Made by a program: the position numbers and the translations under genes. The notes under the pieces are model-generated. The model was not told where the DNA came from. It saw only the letters and a list, made by a program, of their open reading frames with translations, and searched no databases. This document shows positions 6,154-14,234 of a stretch of DNA of 14,313 nt, one piece after another; position 1 is the stretch's first letter; each line of letters opens with the position of its first letter. The stretch lies in assembly GCA_009782655.1 (NCBI GenBank), contig WRIQ01000004.1:1-14313 (forward strand). Reading direction: 5' to 3'. The stretch is from Prolixibacteraceae bacterium (GTDB lineage Bacteria > Bacteroidota > Bacteroidia > Bacteroidales > Prolixibacteraceae).

Positions 6154-7086
6154 CTAAATTCCGAGAACAGCGATCCATCCCGAAAGGATAAAAATGGAAA
6201 GAAAGGTGGCCAGCACCACCAAACGTGCGGCGAAAGGAGCATCGAGTTTGTATTGTTGCGAAAGGGCGTAGGGCGTCAATCCCAACGGCATGGCTGCATC
6301 GAGAATGCTGGCACTGATATAATCGGCGGGCAAATCGCCGGATTTCATTATTAAATAAAAAATCGCTGGAAAGAATATCATGGTGATGAAAACAAAGAAG
6401 GCGGGATTCAGCCAGCTTCTCCATGACTCTTTTTTTTGAAAACCCAAAAACATGCCCAACGAAAAAAGCACCACCGCCGTCACCGATTCGGCAAAAAGCC
6501 GGACAGACTTATCAATAACTCGAGGAAGTTCAATATTGAAAACGACCAATGCCATGCCCGCAAAAATCGAAATCAGCAACGGATTTTTCAGGAGGCCGAC
6601 AACGATTTTCAAAGGTTGGGTGTTGTTGTCGCCATGAACCTCGACGAGGATAATGCCCAACGTGAGCAGCCAAAAGAGGTAAACCGCCGATATGATGGCT
6701 GCCACAGGCAATATATTATCGCCGAAAACATTTTGCAACAAGGGAATGCCGAGGTATGAAACGTTGCCGAAGGCGAAAATGAGAAAAAGTGTCCTGCGTT
6801 TCAGATTGGGAAGGCGGCATAGGGCGCTGAAAGGATAAGCCAGCAAGATGCAGCATACAATATATGTCGAATTGCAAGCTATCAATCGAAAAACAGGGCC
6901 GTCCGAAAAATCAAGCGACTGCAGCGATATTATCACCAAGGCGGGAAAGCCTATCCAAAGCGCATATTTATTGAGGATGTCGACCCAATTGGGCGACGAC
7001 GCTTTTGTTTTCGAAAACAGGAAACCTGTGAAGATCACCAGAAACAAAGGCAATACGGTTTTTATGGCTATCAGGAATGTTCCCAT
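6154..7086 (-). CDS. AEC-family permease (auxin efflux carrier-like)
   Basis: 310 residues from the ATG at 7086, of the usual length (about 300-320) with about ten hydrophobic segments. The family motif near the middle is seen as FGNVSYLGIPLLQNVFG (106-122). The C-terminal hallmark DAAMPLGLTPYALSQQYKLD (263-282) is followed by the last two helices. AEC permeases move small organic anions across the inner membrane; the bacterial substrates known include malate and malonate, and the substrate here is unknown. An open frame continues upstream to 7296, but that part lies inside the phosphatase gene and reads as cysteine- and arginine-rich nonsense, so the later ATG is the real start. It overlaps the 3' end of the HAD gene by 16 bases (7071-7086), indicating co-translation, and is followed by the ADPRH lipoprotein. 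Confidence 0.88.
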   Translation of the reverse strand: MGTFLIAIKTVLPLFLVIFTGFLFSKTKASSPNWVDILNKYALWIGFPALVIISLQSLDFSDGPVFRLIACNSTYIVCCILLAYPFSALCRLPNLKRRTLFLIFAFGNVSYLGIPLLQNVFGDNILPVAAIISAVYLFWLLTLGIILVEVHGDNNTQPLKIVVGLLKNPLLISIFAGMALVVFNIELPRVIDKSVRLFAESVTAVVLFSLGMFLGFQKKESWRSWLNPAFFVFITMIFFPAIFYLIMKSGDLPADYISASILDAAMPLGLTPYALSQQYKLDAPFAARLVVLATFLSIFILSGWIAVLGI

Positions 7087-7676
7087 TTTCCAGAGCTGAT
7101 ATAAAACCTGACATCCAAATAACACATCCCCGCATGCTTTGCAGCGCTTATTCCCAGTTCTCCGTCTTCGAAAACCTGACAGTCGGAAGGAGCGGTTTTC
7201 ATCATTTGCGCACATCTCAAGAAGGTTTCGGGATACGGTTTGTGGCGGACAACATCGTCGGCAGTGACAACAGCATCGAAATATTGAGCGAGACACAGCG
7301 CCTCCAGTTGCAGCGTGGCACTACGGCGACTGGCACCCGTTCCCACCGACAGGGGCAGACGACCGTAATAATTTCTCACCACATCGATCACCTCGTCGAT
7401 GGGTTTTATCTTGTCTATCGAATTGCGGAAAGCTTCCTGCTTCAAGACAACCAGCTCTTCGGGAGATATTTGCAGGTGATTTTCGTCAATGATACGTTTG
7501 GCGAAATCAATGGTCGGGCTGCCGGTCATTTCGTAAAGTTGCCGTTCCGTGAATACAAAACCCATTTCTCCGCCAATTTTATTCCAGTTGGTAAAATGAA
7601 CAGGCAACGAGTCGGAAAGCGTTCCGTCCAAATCAAAAATCAGGGCTTTAACCCCGGGATAGACAGTAAGTGCCAT
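7071..7676 (-). CDS. HAD-superfamily sugar phosphatase / beta-phosphoglucomutase-like hydrolase
   Basis: 201 residues from the ATG at 7676. Motif I is FDLDGTLSDS (D15 nucleophile, D17 acid/base). Then comes an alpha-helical cap. Motif II is SVGTGASRR, motif III is the lysine of RHKPYPETF, and motif IV is the acidic pair in VFEDGELGI. This is the pattern of the beta-phosphoglucomutase / YqaB fructose-1-phosphatase branch, soluble and cytosolic. Exact substrate undetermined. An upstream TTG at 7697 would add seven residues, but it lies within the -7 box. The ATG also has AAAGGA 8-13 bases before it, so the ATG is preferred. First gene of an overlapping run with the AEC permease and the ADPRH lipoprotein, suggesting that it dephosphorylates an intermediate of the compound those two handle (inference). 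Confidence 0.87.
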   Translation of the reverse strand: MALTVYPGVKALIFDLDGTLSDSLPVHFTNWNKIGGEMGFVFTERQLYEMTGSPTIDFAKRIIDENHLQISPEELVVLKQEAFRNSIDKIKPIDEVIDVVRNYYGRLPLSVGTGASRRSATLQLEALCLAQYFDAVVTADDVVRHKPYPETFLRCAQMMKTAPSDCQVFEDGELGISAAKHAGMCYLDVRFYISSGKWEHS

Positions 7677-7694
7677 AAGTGAATCCTTTCGCCG

Positions 7695-7702
7695 CAAAAA
7701 TA
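7695..7702 (-). promoter_or_regulatory. -7 box for the HAD-AEC-ADPRH run
   Basis: The minus strand reads TATTTTTG, an exact TAnnTTTG match, 18 bases before the HAD ATG. Initiation near 7688 would leave a leader of only about 12 bases that still contains the AAAGGA element. No good -33 TTTG is present at the expected distance. Confidence 0.4.
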
Positions 7703-7771
7703 GAAATTGCCTGCCAATTCGTTAATAATTGCACAATCGGGAGGGATAAGATTTAACGCAGGAAAGATAAA

Positions 7772-8620
7772 ATGAGCCAAATGGTTACCTTTGTACAACC
7801 TGAAAAAAGAATACCGATGCCGATACATTCTTATTACATCAGAAATGAAGAGCTGGCGCCGACGGAGCAATATATTACCAACGCAGGCGCTGAAATTTAT
7901 GAAGTTTGCCGCGTGATGAAAAAAACGCCGCTTTTCATCGAAGAGCATTTGTCGCGCTTCTATCGTTCGGCTGCCTTGTTGAATATCGAAATTTTGCACG
8001 GGCAAAACGATATAAGGGAGCGTTTGCAGCGTTTGATTTTGGCCAACGATGTGTCGGAAGGAAACATCCGCTTTGCATATCAACCTGCCCAAAAGCAGTT
8101 CGAGGCTTATTTTATTCCACATTCCTACCCGAATGCCGCAATGACCAGAGACGGTGTTCGTTTCGGGGTTCTTTGCGCCGAGCGAACCGCTCCCAACGCA
8201 AAAGTTGTGCAAGCGTCTTTGCGCGGCGATGCAGACAGGATGATTGCCCAATCGGGTTTTTATGAGGTAATATTGGTCAACAATCGCGGCGAGGCCACCG
8301 AGGGAAGCCGCTCCAACCTGTTTTTTGTGAGCGGCGATAAACTGATATCGGCTCCCGACCATGAAGTGCTTTGTGGCATAACGCGCGGGAAAATTCTGTC
8401 CATCTGCTCCGCCGGAGGCATCGAAGTGCAAATGAAATCCCTTCCCGAAAAGGAAATGGCAGCGATGGACGCGGCGTTTATAACCGGAACTTCGCCTAAG
8501 ATTCTACCCGCGGCTTCCATTGCGGATGTGAAATACAAACTCCCCAATCTATTAACTTCCATACTAATCGACATCTACGATCAACAGATTGAGGAGTATA
8601 TCAAATCGCACGGTTTGTGA
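7772..8620 (+). CDS. Class IV PLP-dependent aminotransferase (branched-chain / D-amino acid / ADC-lyase superfamily)
   Basis: 282 residues, the family's normal length. The fold-type IV pattern is clear. EVCRVMKKTPLFIEEHLSRF at 44-63 is the small-domain start. The PLP lysine is probably K144 in APNAKVVQASLR. Then come FYEVILVNNRGEATEGSRSN (163-182, with E177 contacting the cofactor ring nitrogen in this family), FFVSGDKLISAP (184-195) and CGITRGKILSIC (201-212). These enzymes transfer amino groups from branched-chain or D-amino acids, or cleave aminodeoxychorismate; sequence alone does not separate these roles, so I give no symbol. Start ATG 7772 has AGGAAAG about 6-12 bases upstream, a good Shine-Dalgarno for this lineage; ATG at codon 16 (7817) is the less likely alternative. 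Divergent from the HAD gene and convergent with the reductase gene, with 13 bases between the stops. Confidence 0.85.
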   Translation: MSQMVTFVQPEKRIPMPIHSYYIRNEELAPTEQYITNAGAEIYEVCRVMKKTPLFIEEHLSRFYRSAALLNIEILHGQNDIRERLQRLILANDVSEGNIRFAYQPAQKQFEAYFIPHSYPNAAMTRDGVRFGVLCAERTAPNAKVVQASLRGDADRMIAQSGFYEVILVNNRGEATEGSRSNLFFVSGDKLISAPDHEVLCGITRGKILSICSAGGIEVQMKSLPEKEMAAMDAAFITGTSPKILPAASIADVKYKLPNLLTSILIDIYDQQIEEYIKSHGL

Positions 8621-8633
8621 TTATTCCTAAAAA

Positions 8634-9791
8634 TTACATCCTTGACTTGAGGATGGTGCGGACAACGGCGCCGTCAATATCTTTGCCCTCGCCCAATTTG
8701 GTTCCGCGGCGGTTGAAGCGTTCTTCAATTTTATCGATGGTTTCTTCGGTCACATTGTAATCATGAAGATGCGTGGGTACGCCCAGCGATTCAAAAAAAT
8801 CGACGGTTTTCTTTATGGCTTCATCAATGCGATGTTGCGTATCCCCGCTTTTGATGTTCCACACACGTTCTCCGTATTGTAATATCTTGGCTTCCTTTTG
8901 ATTGCGTCGCACGTCCATTACGCCGGGCAAAACAACAGCCAGCGTGCGAGCATGGTCTATTCCGTGGAAAGCCGTCAGTTCGTGCCCAATACCATGCGTA
9001 GCCCAGTCTTGCGGAACGCCTACAGCCATCAGCCCGTTGAGGGCCATTGTAGCGCTCCACATGAAATTTGCAGCCGCATCGTAATCTTCCCTGTTGGCCA
9101 TCACCTTCGGCCCTTCTTCAATCAGCGTATGCAGAACGCCTTCCGCCTGCCTGTTCTGAACCGGCGAATCGACAGGAAAAGTGAGGTATTGCTCCATCAC
9201 GTGTACAAAAGCGTCGACAATGCCGTTGGCCACCTGCCGATCTGGAAGCGAAAATACGGTTTCGGGGTCTAAAACGGAGAAGGTTGGCATGACATATTTT
9301 GAGTCGAAAGCCAGCTTCTCGGATGTTATTTTTTTGGAAATAACCGAATTGCCGTTCATCTCCGAACCGGTTGCAGGAATGGTTAACACCGCGCCAAGGG
9401 GCAACGCTTTTTCCACATTGATTTGGTAACGGTATTGGAGGAAATCCCACGGGTCGCCATCGTAGAGAGCGCCGGCGGCGATAAACTTGGTGGCGTCGAG
9501 TACGGAGCCGCCCCCCACAGCCAACAGAAAATCGATTTTCTCGCGCTTCACCACCGCAACGGCTTCCATACAGGTTTCGTATGTGGGATTGGACTCGATG
9601 CCGCCAAACTCCATCCACGAAAAACCGTCCAACGCCAGCGAAACCTGATCGTAAACGCCGTTTTTGAAAATGCTGCCGCCGCCGTAGGTGACAAGAATTT
9701 TTGAGTCGACGGAAATTTCGCGCGCCAGTTTGAAAATTTGTCCTTTCCCAAAAATAATTTTTACGGGATTCTGATATTCAAAATTGTACAT
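8634..9791 (-). CDS. yqhD: YqhD-like NADPH-dependent aldehyde reductase (iron-type alcohol dehydrogenase)
   Basis: 385 residues, close to the 387 of E. coli YqhD and aligning with it by eye from end to end. Segments shared almost word for word include FGKG, LAVGGGSVLDATKFIAA (90-106, nucleotide-binding glycine motif), IPATGSE, LPDRQVANGIVDAFVHVMEQY (182-202), LNGLMAVGVPQDWATH and LTAFHGIDHARTLAVVLPG. The four metal ligands of YqhD are conserved one residue earlier, at D193, H197, H266 and H280. YqhD reduces short-chain and toxic aldehydes such as methylglyoxal and lipid-peroxidation products using NADPH. The start ATG is at 9791 with no upstream alternative in a sensible position. It is a single-gene unit; no TAnnTTTG box was found ahead of it. 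Confidence 0.92.
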   Translation of the reverse strand: MYNFEYQNPVKIIFGKGQIFKLAREISVDSKILVTYGGGSIFKNGVYDQVSLALDGFSWMEFGGIESNPTYETCMEAVAVVKREKIDFLLAVGGGSVLDATKFIAAGALYDGDPWDFLQYRYQINVEKALPLGAVLTIPATGSEMNGNSVISKKITSEKLAFDSKYVMPTFSVLDPETVFSLPDRQVANGIVDAFVHVMEQYLTFPVDSPVQNRQAEGVLHTLIEEGPKVMANREDYDAAANFMWSATMALNGLMAVGVPQDWATHGIGHELTAFHGIDHARTLAVVLPGVMDVRRNQKEAKILQYGERVWNIKSGDTQHRIDEAIKKTVDFFESLGVPTHLHDYNVTEETIDKIEERFNRRGTKLGEGKDIDGAVVRTILKSRM

Positions 9792-10024
9792 ATTGTTGAT
9801 ATTTTATAATTACGGATTTGCAACCGGATGAGAGTATTGAGCGTTTTCATGGTTTATAAACCTTCTATTTAACAGATCCCCGGATTTTTTGCTTTCCGGT
9901 TCGAAAATCCCGACTCCTGCTTTGAGGTTGTCGGAATGCCAAAATTATAAAATGTTTGTAATTTCACCGACAATTTGCGAAGAAGACGCGAAAAGTTAAT
10001 TTCGTACGATAATAAATTGAAAAA
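9792..10024. other. Divergent intergenic region
   Basis: A region of 233 bases between the reductase gene (minus) and the membrane-protein gene (plus). It holds no protein-like frame. On the plus strand AATGTTTG near 9950 is a one-mismatch -7 box about 70 bases before the membrane-protein start; I saw no comparable box for the reductase. Confidence 0.3.
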
Positions 10025-10618
10025 ATGATGACAGACAGGGAAAGCCTTTGGCAGAAACTGGAGGAGAAAGTCGCCGTTTTGGACGACGCTGAGATTCTGG
10101 ACGCCTTGAAGATAAGAGACCGTTACGAACCTGAGGCTGTGAAAATTTATGTTAACGAAGCCGTCAAACGTCGGCTTATTCATTCTGAGCAGGATTTATT
10201 CTCGTCGGAATTTGCCTGCAAACCCCGCAGATCCTCCCCTTTTCCCATTCCTGAAAACAGCAACATACAACGACGAATAATCCGCAGTTTTTCGCGAACA
10301 TTGATAATTGTCGGCCTGATTCCCATTTTGATGGGCATTCGACAAATTTCAGAACACCAGTTGATTTCGAGCATTGTGATGATGGCCGTCGGCATCGTGT
10401 GGATAGCGTCGTCGCTGATGATTTTCATCCGGCAACATCGCACATTCTGGATTCCCATGCTGATTCTGGCGTTGGCCGCGTGTGTTTTTGCAGGCAGACT
10501 GCTCATCCTCAACAGCTATTCCAAGCCAATGGACTATGCTGTTTTTATCATTTTCTTCGGAATCGTTTTCTATGCGCTTTTCTATCTGCGGAAATTGCTT
10601 CATACGTTTAATCCGTAG
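10025..10618 (+). CDS. Uncharacterised four-helix membrane protein with N-terminal EPEAV-type motif
   Basis: 197 residues. The N-terminal soluble part (about 1-80) has a helical stretch around DDAEILDALKIRDRYEPEAVKIYVNEAVKRR. The pattern 'R-x-x-Y-x-P-E-A-V ... basic' recurs at the start of many small Bacteroidota membrane proteins. Four hydrophobic segments follow at about 91-108, 113-135, 141-162 and 170-188, ending with a short basic tail. I recognise no enzyme or transport motif, so no function is given. The start is the tandem ATG-ATG at 10025/10028; which of the two is used is undecided. The last 11 bases overlap the 3' end of the convergent methyltransferase gene (10608-10618), so the two transcripts must be antisense at their tails. 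Confidence 0.75.
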   Translation: MMTDRESLWQKLEEKVAVLDDAEILDALKIRDRYEPEAVKIYVNEAVKRRLIHSEQDLFSSEFACKPRRSSPFPIPENSNIQRRIIRSFSRTLIIVGLIPILMGIRQISEHQLISSIVMMAVGIVWIASSLMIFIRQHRTFWIPMLILALAACVFAGRLLILNSYSKPMDYAVFIIFFGIVFYALFYLRKLLHTFNP

Positions 10619-12014
10619 CTTCGCAATCGTGCCACAACGTCGAAATTTCGCGCAGTTCCATTCTGATGCGCCATTCTTTCGGGAAATAGTTGTTGACGCG
10701 CACGCCGATGTTTTTCACCCATCCCAAGGGAATTTTTTCGAAACTGACGGTTGCCCAGTCGCTTGCGGCGCATGAAACGGCTATGTTTTCGCGGCGCATG
10801 AAGCGAAGTGCATTTTTCAGGTCGAGCGGAACGTCGGGGAAGGCGGCGCGGTTGTAACGGATGTTGTGCGCCAACGCCGGATGGGGATTCAATTTTCCCG
10901 CTTTTTCAACGGCTATCGGCATTCCGGCCTGCAGGATGTTGAGACGCGGTTCAAAAAATCTCAGCATCGCAATGTGCTGGTTTTTTAAATAATACGTCAC
11001 CTCTCCTCTTTCCGTAAAATCTGCTTTTTCTGCTCCGGCAATCCATTTTTGCAGCGCCGCGCCTTTTCTCTCAGGAAAGGGAACCTGTTTTCCTTGTGTT
11101 TTAACCCGCATGACGGTGGAAGCATTTTCCGTTTTCTGCAAAACTCCCAGAAAAAAACCCTCGCCTCGCGTCTTATGAGGATAAAACCGGTATCCTGCAA
11201 TGCTTTCAAAATTCACCGGAGTTATACTCCATTGCGCTTCCATGGGAATGGCAATTGAGGCCGCGTCTTTTTCTTTTTGCAACCAACTCAGGTTGACTTC
11301 GTTTTCCTCTGGATTGAAAGTGCAGGTGCTGTATATGAGAAAACCGTCGGGTTTGAGGCACTCCCACGCATCATCCAGAATACGCCGCTGGCGTGCTGCG
11401 CAAAGTTTGGCATTGTCTTCCGACCATTCGCCGACAGCAGCGCTGCCTTTTCTGAACAAGCCCTCGCCGGAACACGGAGCATCAACAACGACAATATCGA
11501 AAAGTCCCTGCAACCGGGCAAAATCGCGCGGATCGTTTTGCGTTACCATCACATTGGAATAACCCCATTTGCTGATGTTTTCCTGCAAAACGGAAGCCCT
11601 GCTTTTTATCACTTCGTTGGCGACCAGCAAGTCAGTTTCGTTGATCAGCGAAAGGATGTGCGTAGATTTTCCGCCGGGGGCGGCGCATAAATCCAAAATC
11701 AGGCGCGGCCCGTGGTCGGCAGGTATAGCCGAAAAAGCCCGCTCCAAAAACATGGACGCCGGCTCCTGCACGTAATACGCACCGGCATGAAACCACGGAT
11801 CGAGCGTGAATAACGGCCTCTCAACGGGATAAAACCCCCAGCCGCTCCATGGAATTTTTTCCAAAGATACCGCTTTGTTCCATTTGCAGGGATTTATCCT
11901 CACCGACACATGGGGCTTCGCTTGCAACGATTCGAAAAAAGCTTCGCTCTCGTCGCGCAGGATGGAAACCATACGTTGACGAAAGGCGGTGGGCAATATG
12001 AGATTGTCAGACAT
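10608..12014 (-). CDS. rsmF: RsmF-type 16S rRNA (cytosine-5)-methyltransferase
   Basis: 468 residues, matching the length of RsmF/NOL1-NOP2-Sun enzymes that have a C-terminal RNA-binding extension. The SAM-binding motif is DLCAAPGGKSTH (108-119). Motif IV is DAPCSGEGLFRK (178-189, C181). Motif VI is YSTCTFNPEENE (228-239) with the probable catalytic C231, so the two-cysteine NSUN mechanism is intact. An N-terminal PUA-like/ferredoxin-like segment carries VSVRINPCK at 37-44 (the family's 'sxRvNp' motif). After the catalytic domain, residues 300-468 form the RsmF-type C-terminal region. E. coli RsmF methylates C1407 of 16S rRNA; substrate here by homology only. Soluble and cytosolic, and probably transcribed alone. 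The start ATG is at 12014; no upstream promoter box was found. Confidence 0.88.
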   Translation of the reverse strand: MSDNLILPTAFRQRMVSILRDESEAFFESLQAKPHVSVRINPCKWNKAVSLEKIPWSGWGFYPVERPLFTLDPWFHAGAYYVQEPASMFLERAFSAIPADHGPRLILDLCAAPGGKSTHILSLINETDLLVANEVIKSRASVLQENISKWGYSNVMVTQNDPRDFARLQGLFDIVVVDAPCSGEGLFRKGSAAVGEWSEDNAKLCAARQRRILDDAWECLKPDGFLIYSTCTFNPEENEVNLSWLQKEKDAASIAIPMEAQWSITPVNFESIAGYRFYPHKTRGEGFFLGVLQKTENASTVMRVKTQGKQVPFPERKGAALQKWIAGAEKADFTERGEVTYYLKNQHIAMLRFFEPRLNILQAGMPIAVEKAGKLNPHPALAHNIRYNRAAFPDVPLDLKNALRFMRRENIAVSCAASDWATVSFEKIPLGWVKNIGVRVNNYFPKEWRIRMELREISTLWHDCEATD

Positions 12015-12199
12015 AATGCAACGGAATGAATGGATACCATAAACCGAACGGACTCAGGAAAGCGGATGTTTAGAATATGCCGGAATCGCTTAAATCTTTT
12101 GATCCCATTTGAGACTTTGCAGCCTCTTCAACCCATAAAGCTGATTCCGCTTTTTGAGTTTCACAGAACTCTGTCCGCCTCCATCGAACTCAAGGAACG

Positions 12200-13873
12200 T
12201 CACTTCATCTTTTCCGCCAATTTTTTCGGCAGATAGAAAGTATCCGTTTTGTCTACATAAACCACAACGGAGCCTATATCGAAAGGTTTTCCGTCCAAAA
12301 GCGCCACCGAAGTAAATGCAGGAATATCGAGCGTTTTGCCGCCTTTTTTTACGATGAGGTGCGGAAAATCCTTTGTTTTATCAATTTGAAGATCAAAACC
12401 TTTGAAAACCTCGGTGTGCTTTGCAAAAACCTGTTTTGTCAAATCGGGGAGCTTGGTCTTCAATCCTAACGCATCCTGCAAATAATGGTTAATTTCGATA
12501 TTGGTGTTCATCCCTATGGGAATATTTCCTTTCGGATGGTAAGCGGCCAGAAAAACCTCTTCGCCGGTATGCCCACCGGTGGTGAAACCAAAGTAAGTCC
12601 GCTGATTCATGATATCGACCAAAACGGCTTGCATATTACGATTTTCGCCTACTTTTGTGTAATCTTCCACATGGTAATTCTTTGAATTAAGTAAACTTTT
12701 ATATTCTTCGTCGGTAATTTCGATGCTTGTGTATTCCTTTATGGTTTCTCTTACCTCTTCGGGTTTCAGTCTGAGGAGGATTTTTTCAAGTCCTTCGGCT
12801 GTTTTTCGGTATTTCGAAACCGGGCCAAACAGTTTTTCGAGGCTTGCCCTATCGTAGCTTCCCAAGTCGCGGCGCCCGATGGTGAACCCGCTGTTGCCGT
12901 GGTCGGGAAGAATTACAACGGCTGTATTTCTCTCTTTTTTGGCAAATTCCATCACCGCTCCCACGGCATTGTCGAAGGCTATGAATTCGGTAATGCATCC
13001 TCCGGCGTCGTTGGCGTGGGCTGTCCAGTCTACTTTGCTGCCCTCAATCATCAGGAAAAAGCCGTTTTTGTTTTGCGACAGCAAGTCGAGCGCTTTGCGT
13101 GTCATCTCTTCGAGGGAGGGTATTTCAGCGTCATCCCTGTCGAGGTCGTATGGTACAGCGCTATCTTTAAATAATGCCCATGCTTTGGGTTTTTTCAGGT
13201 TTCGGAAAGCGTCGGGGTCGTTCTCGCTGTATGCAATTCCCTTATTATTAAAATGTTGTTTCATATCATCGGTGACGATATATACGCCGCTGCCAAACAT
13301 GACGTCCAAATTCTGGTAGGCCATTTGCGGCGCTATTTCCTTGTAATTTCCACGCGAGTAGTGGTGCGCAGAGCAGTCTGCGGGCGTAGCATGGGGAAAT
13401 TCGCAGGTCACAACCAGCCCGGTAGCTTTGCCTTTTTCAATCCGAGCCGCTTCGAGAAGTGTAACCAACGGCTGATAGGCCATCGCGGTATCCACCTTCA
13501 CCAAATCGTTTTCGGGGTCGGCAGGCGGATAGATGGCCACATTGCCGGTTTGCTGCGGCATACCCGTCATAAAACACGAAGTGGTGGGCGCCGAATCGCC
13601 GATGGGCGCGTTAGACGAATATGTTTTCACCGTCCCGCAGATATAGGGATCCATGTGGAGGTTGTCGCCCAAGCCGTTATAAATTTTGTACCAGCGAGCC
13701 GCCGAAACAATGCCTATGGAAGTGCCGTCGGGAATCATGACAATCACATTTTTCACCGGTTTAACATTAGTCTTGTATGGCTGGTAGGTGTAGGTCTGCG
13801 AAAATACATTTGCCGATATGAATAAAACGACCAGCATCAACATCCCCAATCTTTTGTTTAAAAATCGTATCAT
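12200..13873 (-). CDS. Secreted PhoA-type alkaline phosphatase
   Basis: 557 residues. N-terminal signal peptide (MIRFLNKRLGMLMLVVLFIS, with cleavage near FSQ at 24-26), so periplasmic or secreted. The core has every expected active-site element in order: IPDGTS with D49, nucleophile motif GDSAPTTS with S94, HATPA (H161, T163) as Mg site, EGSKVDWTAHANDAGG (E277, D282, H286), PDHGNSGF (D324, H325) and the last zinc ligand in TTGGHTG (H435). About 100 residues lie between D324-H325 and H435, longer than in E. coli PhoA and likely a cap. The C-terminal 85 residues form an extra region beyond the core. Zinc/Mg-dependent phosphomonoesterase that releases phosphate outside the cytoplasm. It has a good -7 box upstream and no operon partner. 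Confidence 0.9.
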   Translation of the reverse strand: MIRFLNKRLGMLMLVVLFISANVFSQTYTYQPYKTNVKPVKNVIVMIPDGTSIGIVSAARWYKIYNGLGDNLHMDPYICGTVKTYSSNAPIGDSAPTTSCFMTGMPQQTGNVAIYPPADPENDLVKVDTAMAYQPLVTLLEAARIEKGKATGLVVTCEFPHATPADCSAHHYSRGNYKEIAPQMAYQNLDVMFGSGVYIVTDDMKQHFNNKGIAYSENDPDAFRNLKKPKAWALFKDSAVPYDLDRDDAEIPSLEEMTRKALDLLSQNKNGFFLMIEGSKVDWTAHANDAGGCITEFIAFDNAVGAVMEFAKKERNTAVVILPDHGNSGFTIGRRDLGSYDRASLEKLFGPVSKYRKTAEGLEKILLRLKPEEVRETIKEYTSIEITDEEYKSLLNSKNYHVEDYTKVGENRNMQAVLVDIMNQRTYFGFTTGGHTGEEVFLAAYHPKGNIPIGMNTNIEINHYLQDALGLKTKLPDLTKQVFAKHTEVFKGFDLQIDKTKDFPHLIVKKGGKTLDIPAFTSVALLDGKPFDIGSVVVYVDKTDTFYLPKKLAEKMK

Positions 13874-13902
13874 GAAAAAATAACTTTTAGGTTAAAAACA
13901 CA

Positions 13903-13910
13903 CAAATATA
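13903..13910 (-). promoter_or_regulatory. -7 box upstream of alkaline phosphatase gene
   Basis: The minus strand reads TATATTTG, an exact TAnnTTTG match, 29 bases before the ATG at 13873. Initiation would be near 13896 with a leader of about 23 bases. A clear TTTG -33 element at the usual 19-base spacing is not visible. I saw no PHO-box-like direct repeats. Confidence 0.5.
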
Positions 13911-14234
13911 GCGAAATATTCGGGAAAGCGCACGGCTTTTTAAGGGGATAGATTCAACAAGTGACTGCAACTTTAAAAGTTCAAATACAGGAAGAAAATT
14001 TCTTCAGGAGAATAAAAGCGCCTTTGGTATGGAGATACAATAACAAATCGCCTGTCATTGCTCTTGTCCCATCCTGCCAGCATAGCGTTACAATAAAAAT
14101 ACTGATACATCATTCCGACTGTGGTCTTCAATATTGCCGTTGTGTGAAAGCGGCGAAAGCGCGGTACAATGCAGTGGAGACTGATTCCAATTGTGGAACA
14201 TTACTTCCAACCTGTCGAGAAACATGAGGAGTTT
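13911..14234. other. Non-coding stretch with a weak transposase trace
   Basis: About 324 bases between the phosphatase promoter and the membrane-protein tail at the right edge. Apart from the IS3-like motif at 14102-14137 I see no gene, RNA or repeat. Confidence 0.35.
14102..14180 (+). pseudogene. Possible IS3-family transposase (orfB) remnant
   Basis: Bases 14102-14137 encode LIHHSDCGLQYC, close to the LIHHSDRGxQYCS motif around the second catalytic Asp of IS3-family DDE transposases. The next residues (KAAKARYNAVE) could be a collapsed version of the later NA-x-x-E motif, but that is doubtful. The frame has no other transposase features and no complete domain, so at most this is a heavily decayed scrap. 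The main evidence is one 12-residue motif, which could be chance. Confidence 0.35.

Noticed and set aside
7087..7296. 70-codon N-terminal extension of the AEC permease
   Set aside because: It lies inside the HAD gene in another frame, reads as cysteine/arginine-rich sequence, and the ATG at 7086 gives the normal family start.
7677..7697. TTG start for the HAD phosphatase
   Set aside because: It falls in the TATTTTTG box, and the ATG at 7676 has a better ribosome binding site.
7640..8431. 263-codon minus-strand frame opposite the aminotransferase gene
   Set aside because: Antisense shadow; the plus strand carries the conserved PLP-enzyme motifs.
12098..12199. Minus-strand frame after the alkaline phosphatase stop (...LKKRNQLYGLKRLQSLKWDQKI)
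   Set aside because: About 35-40 basic codons in a different frame from the phosphatase, no clear start or ribosome binding site; likely chance.
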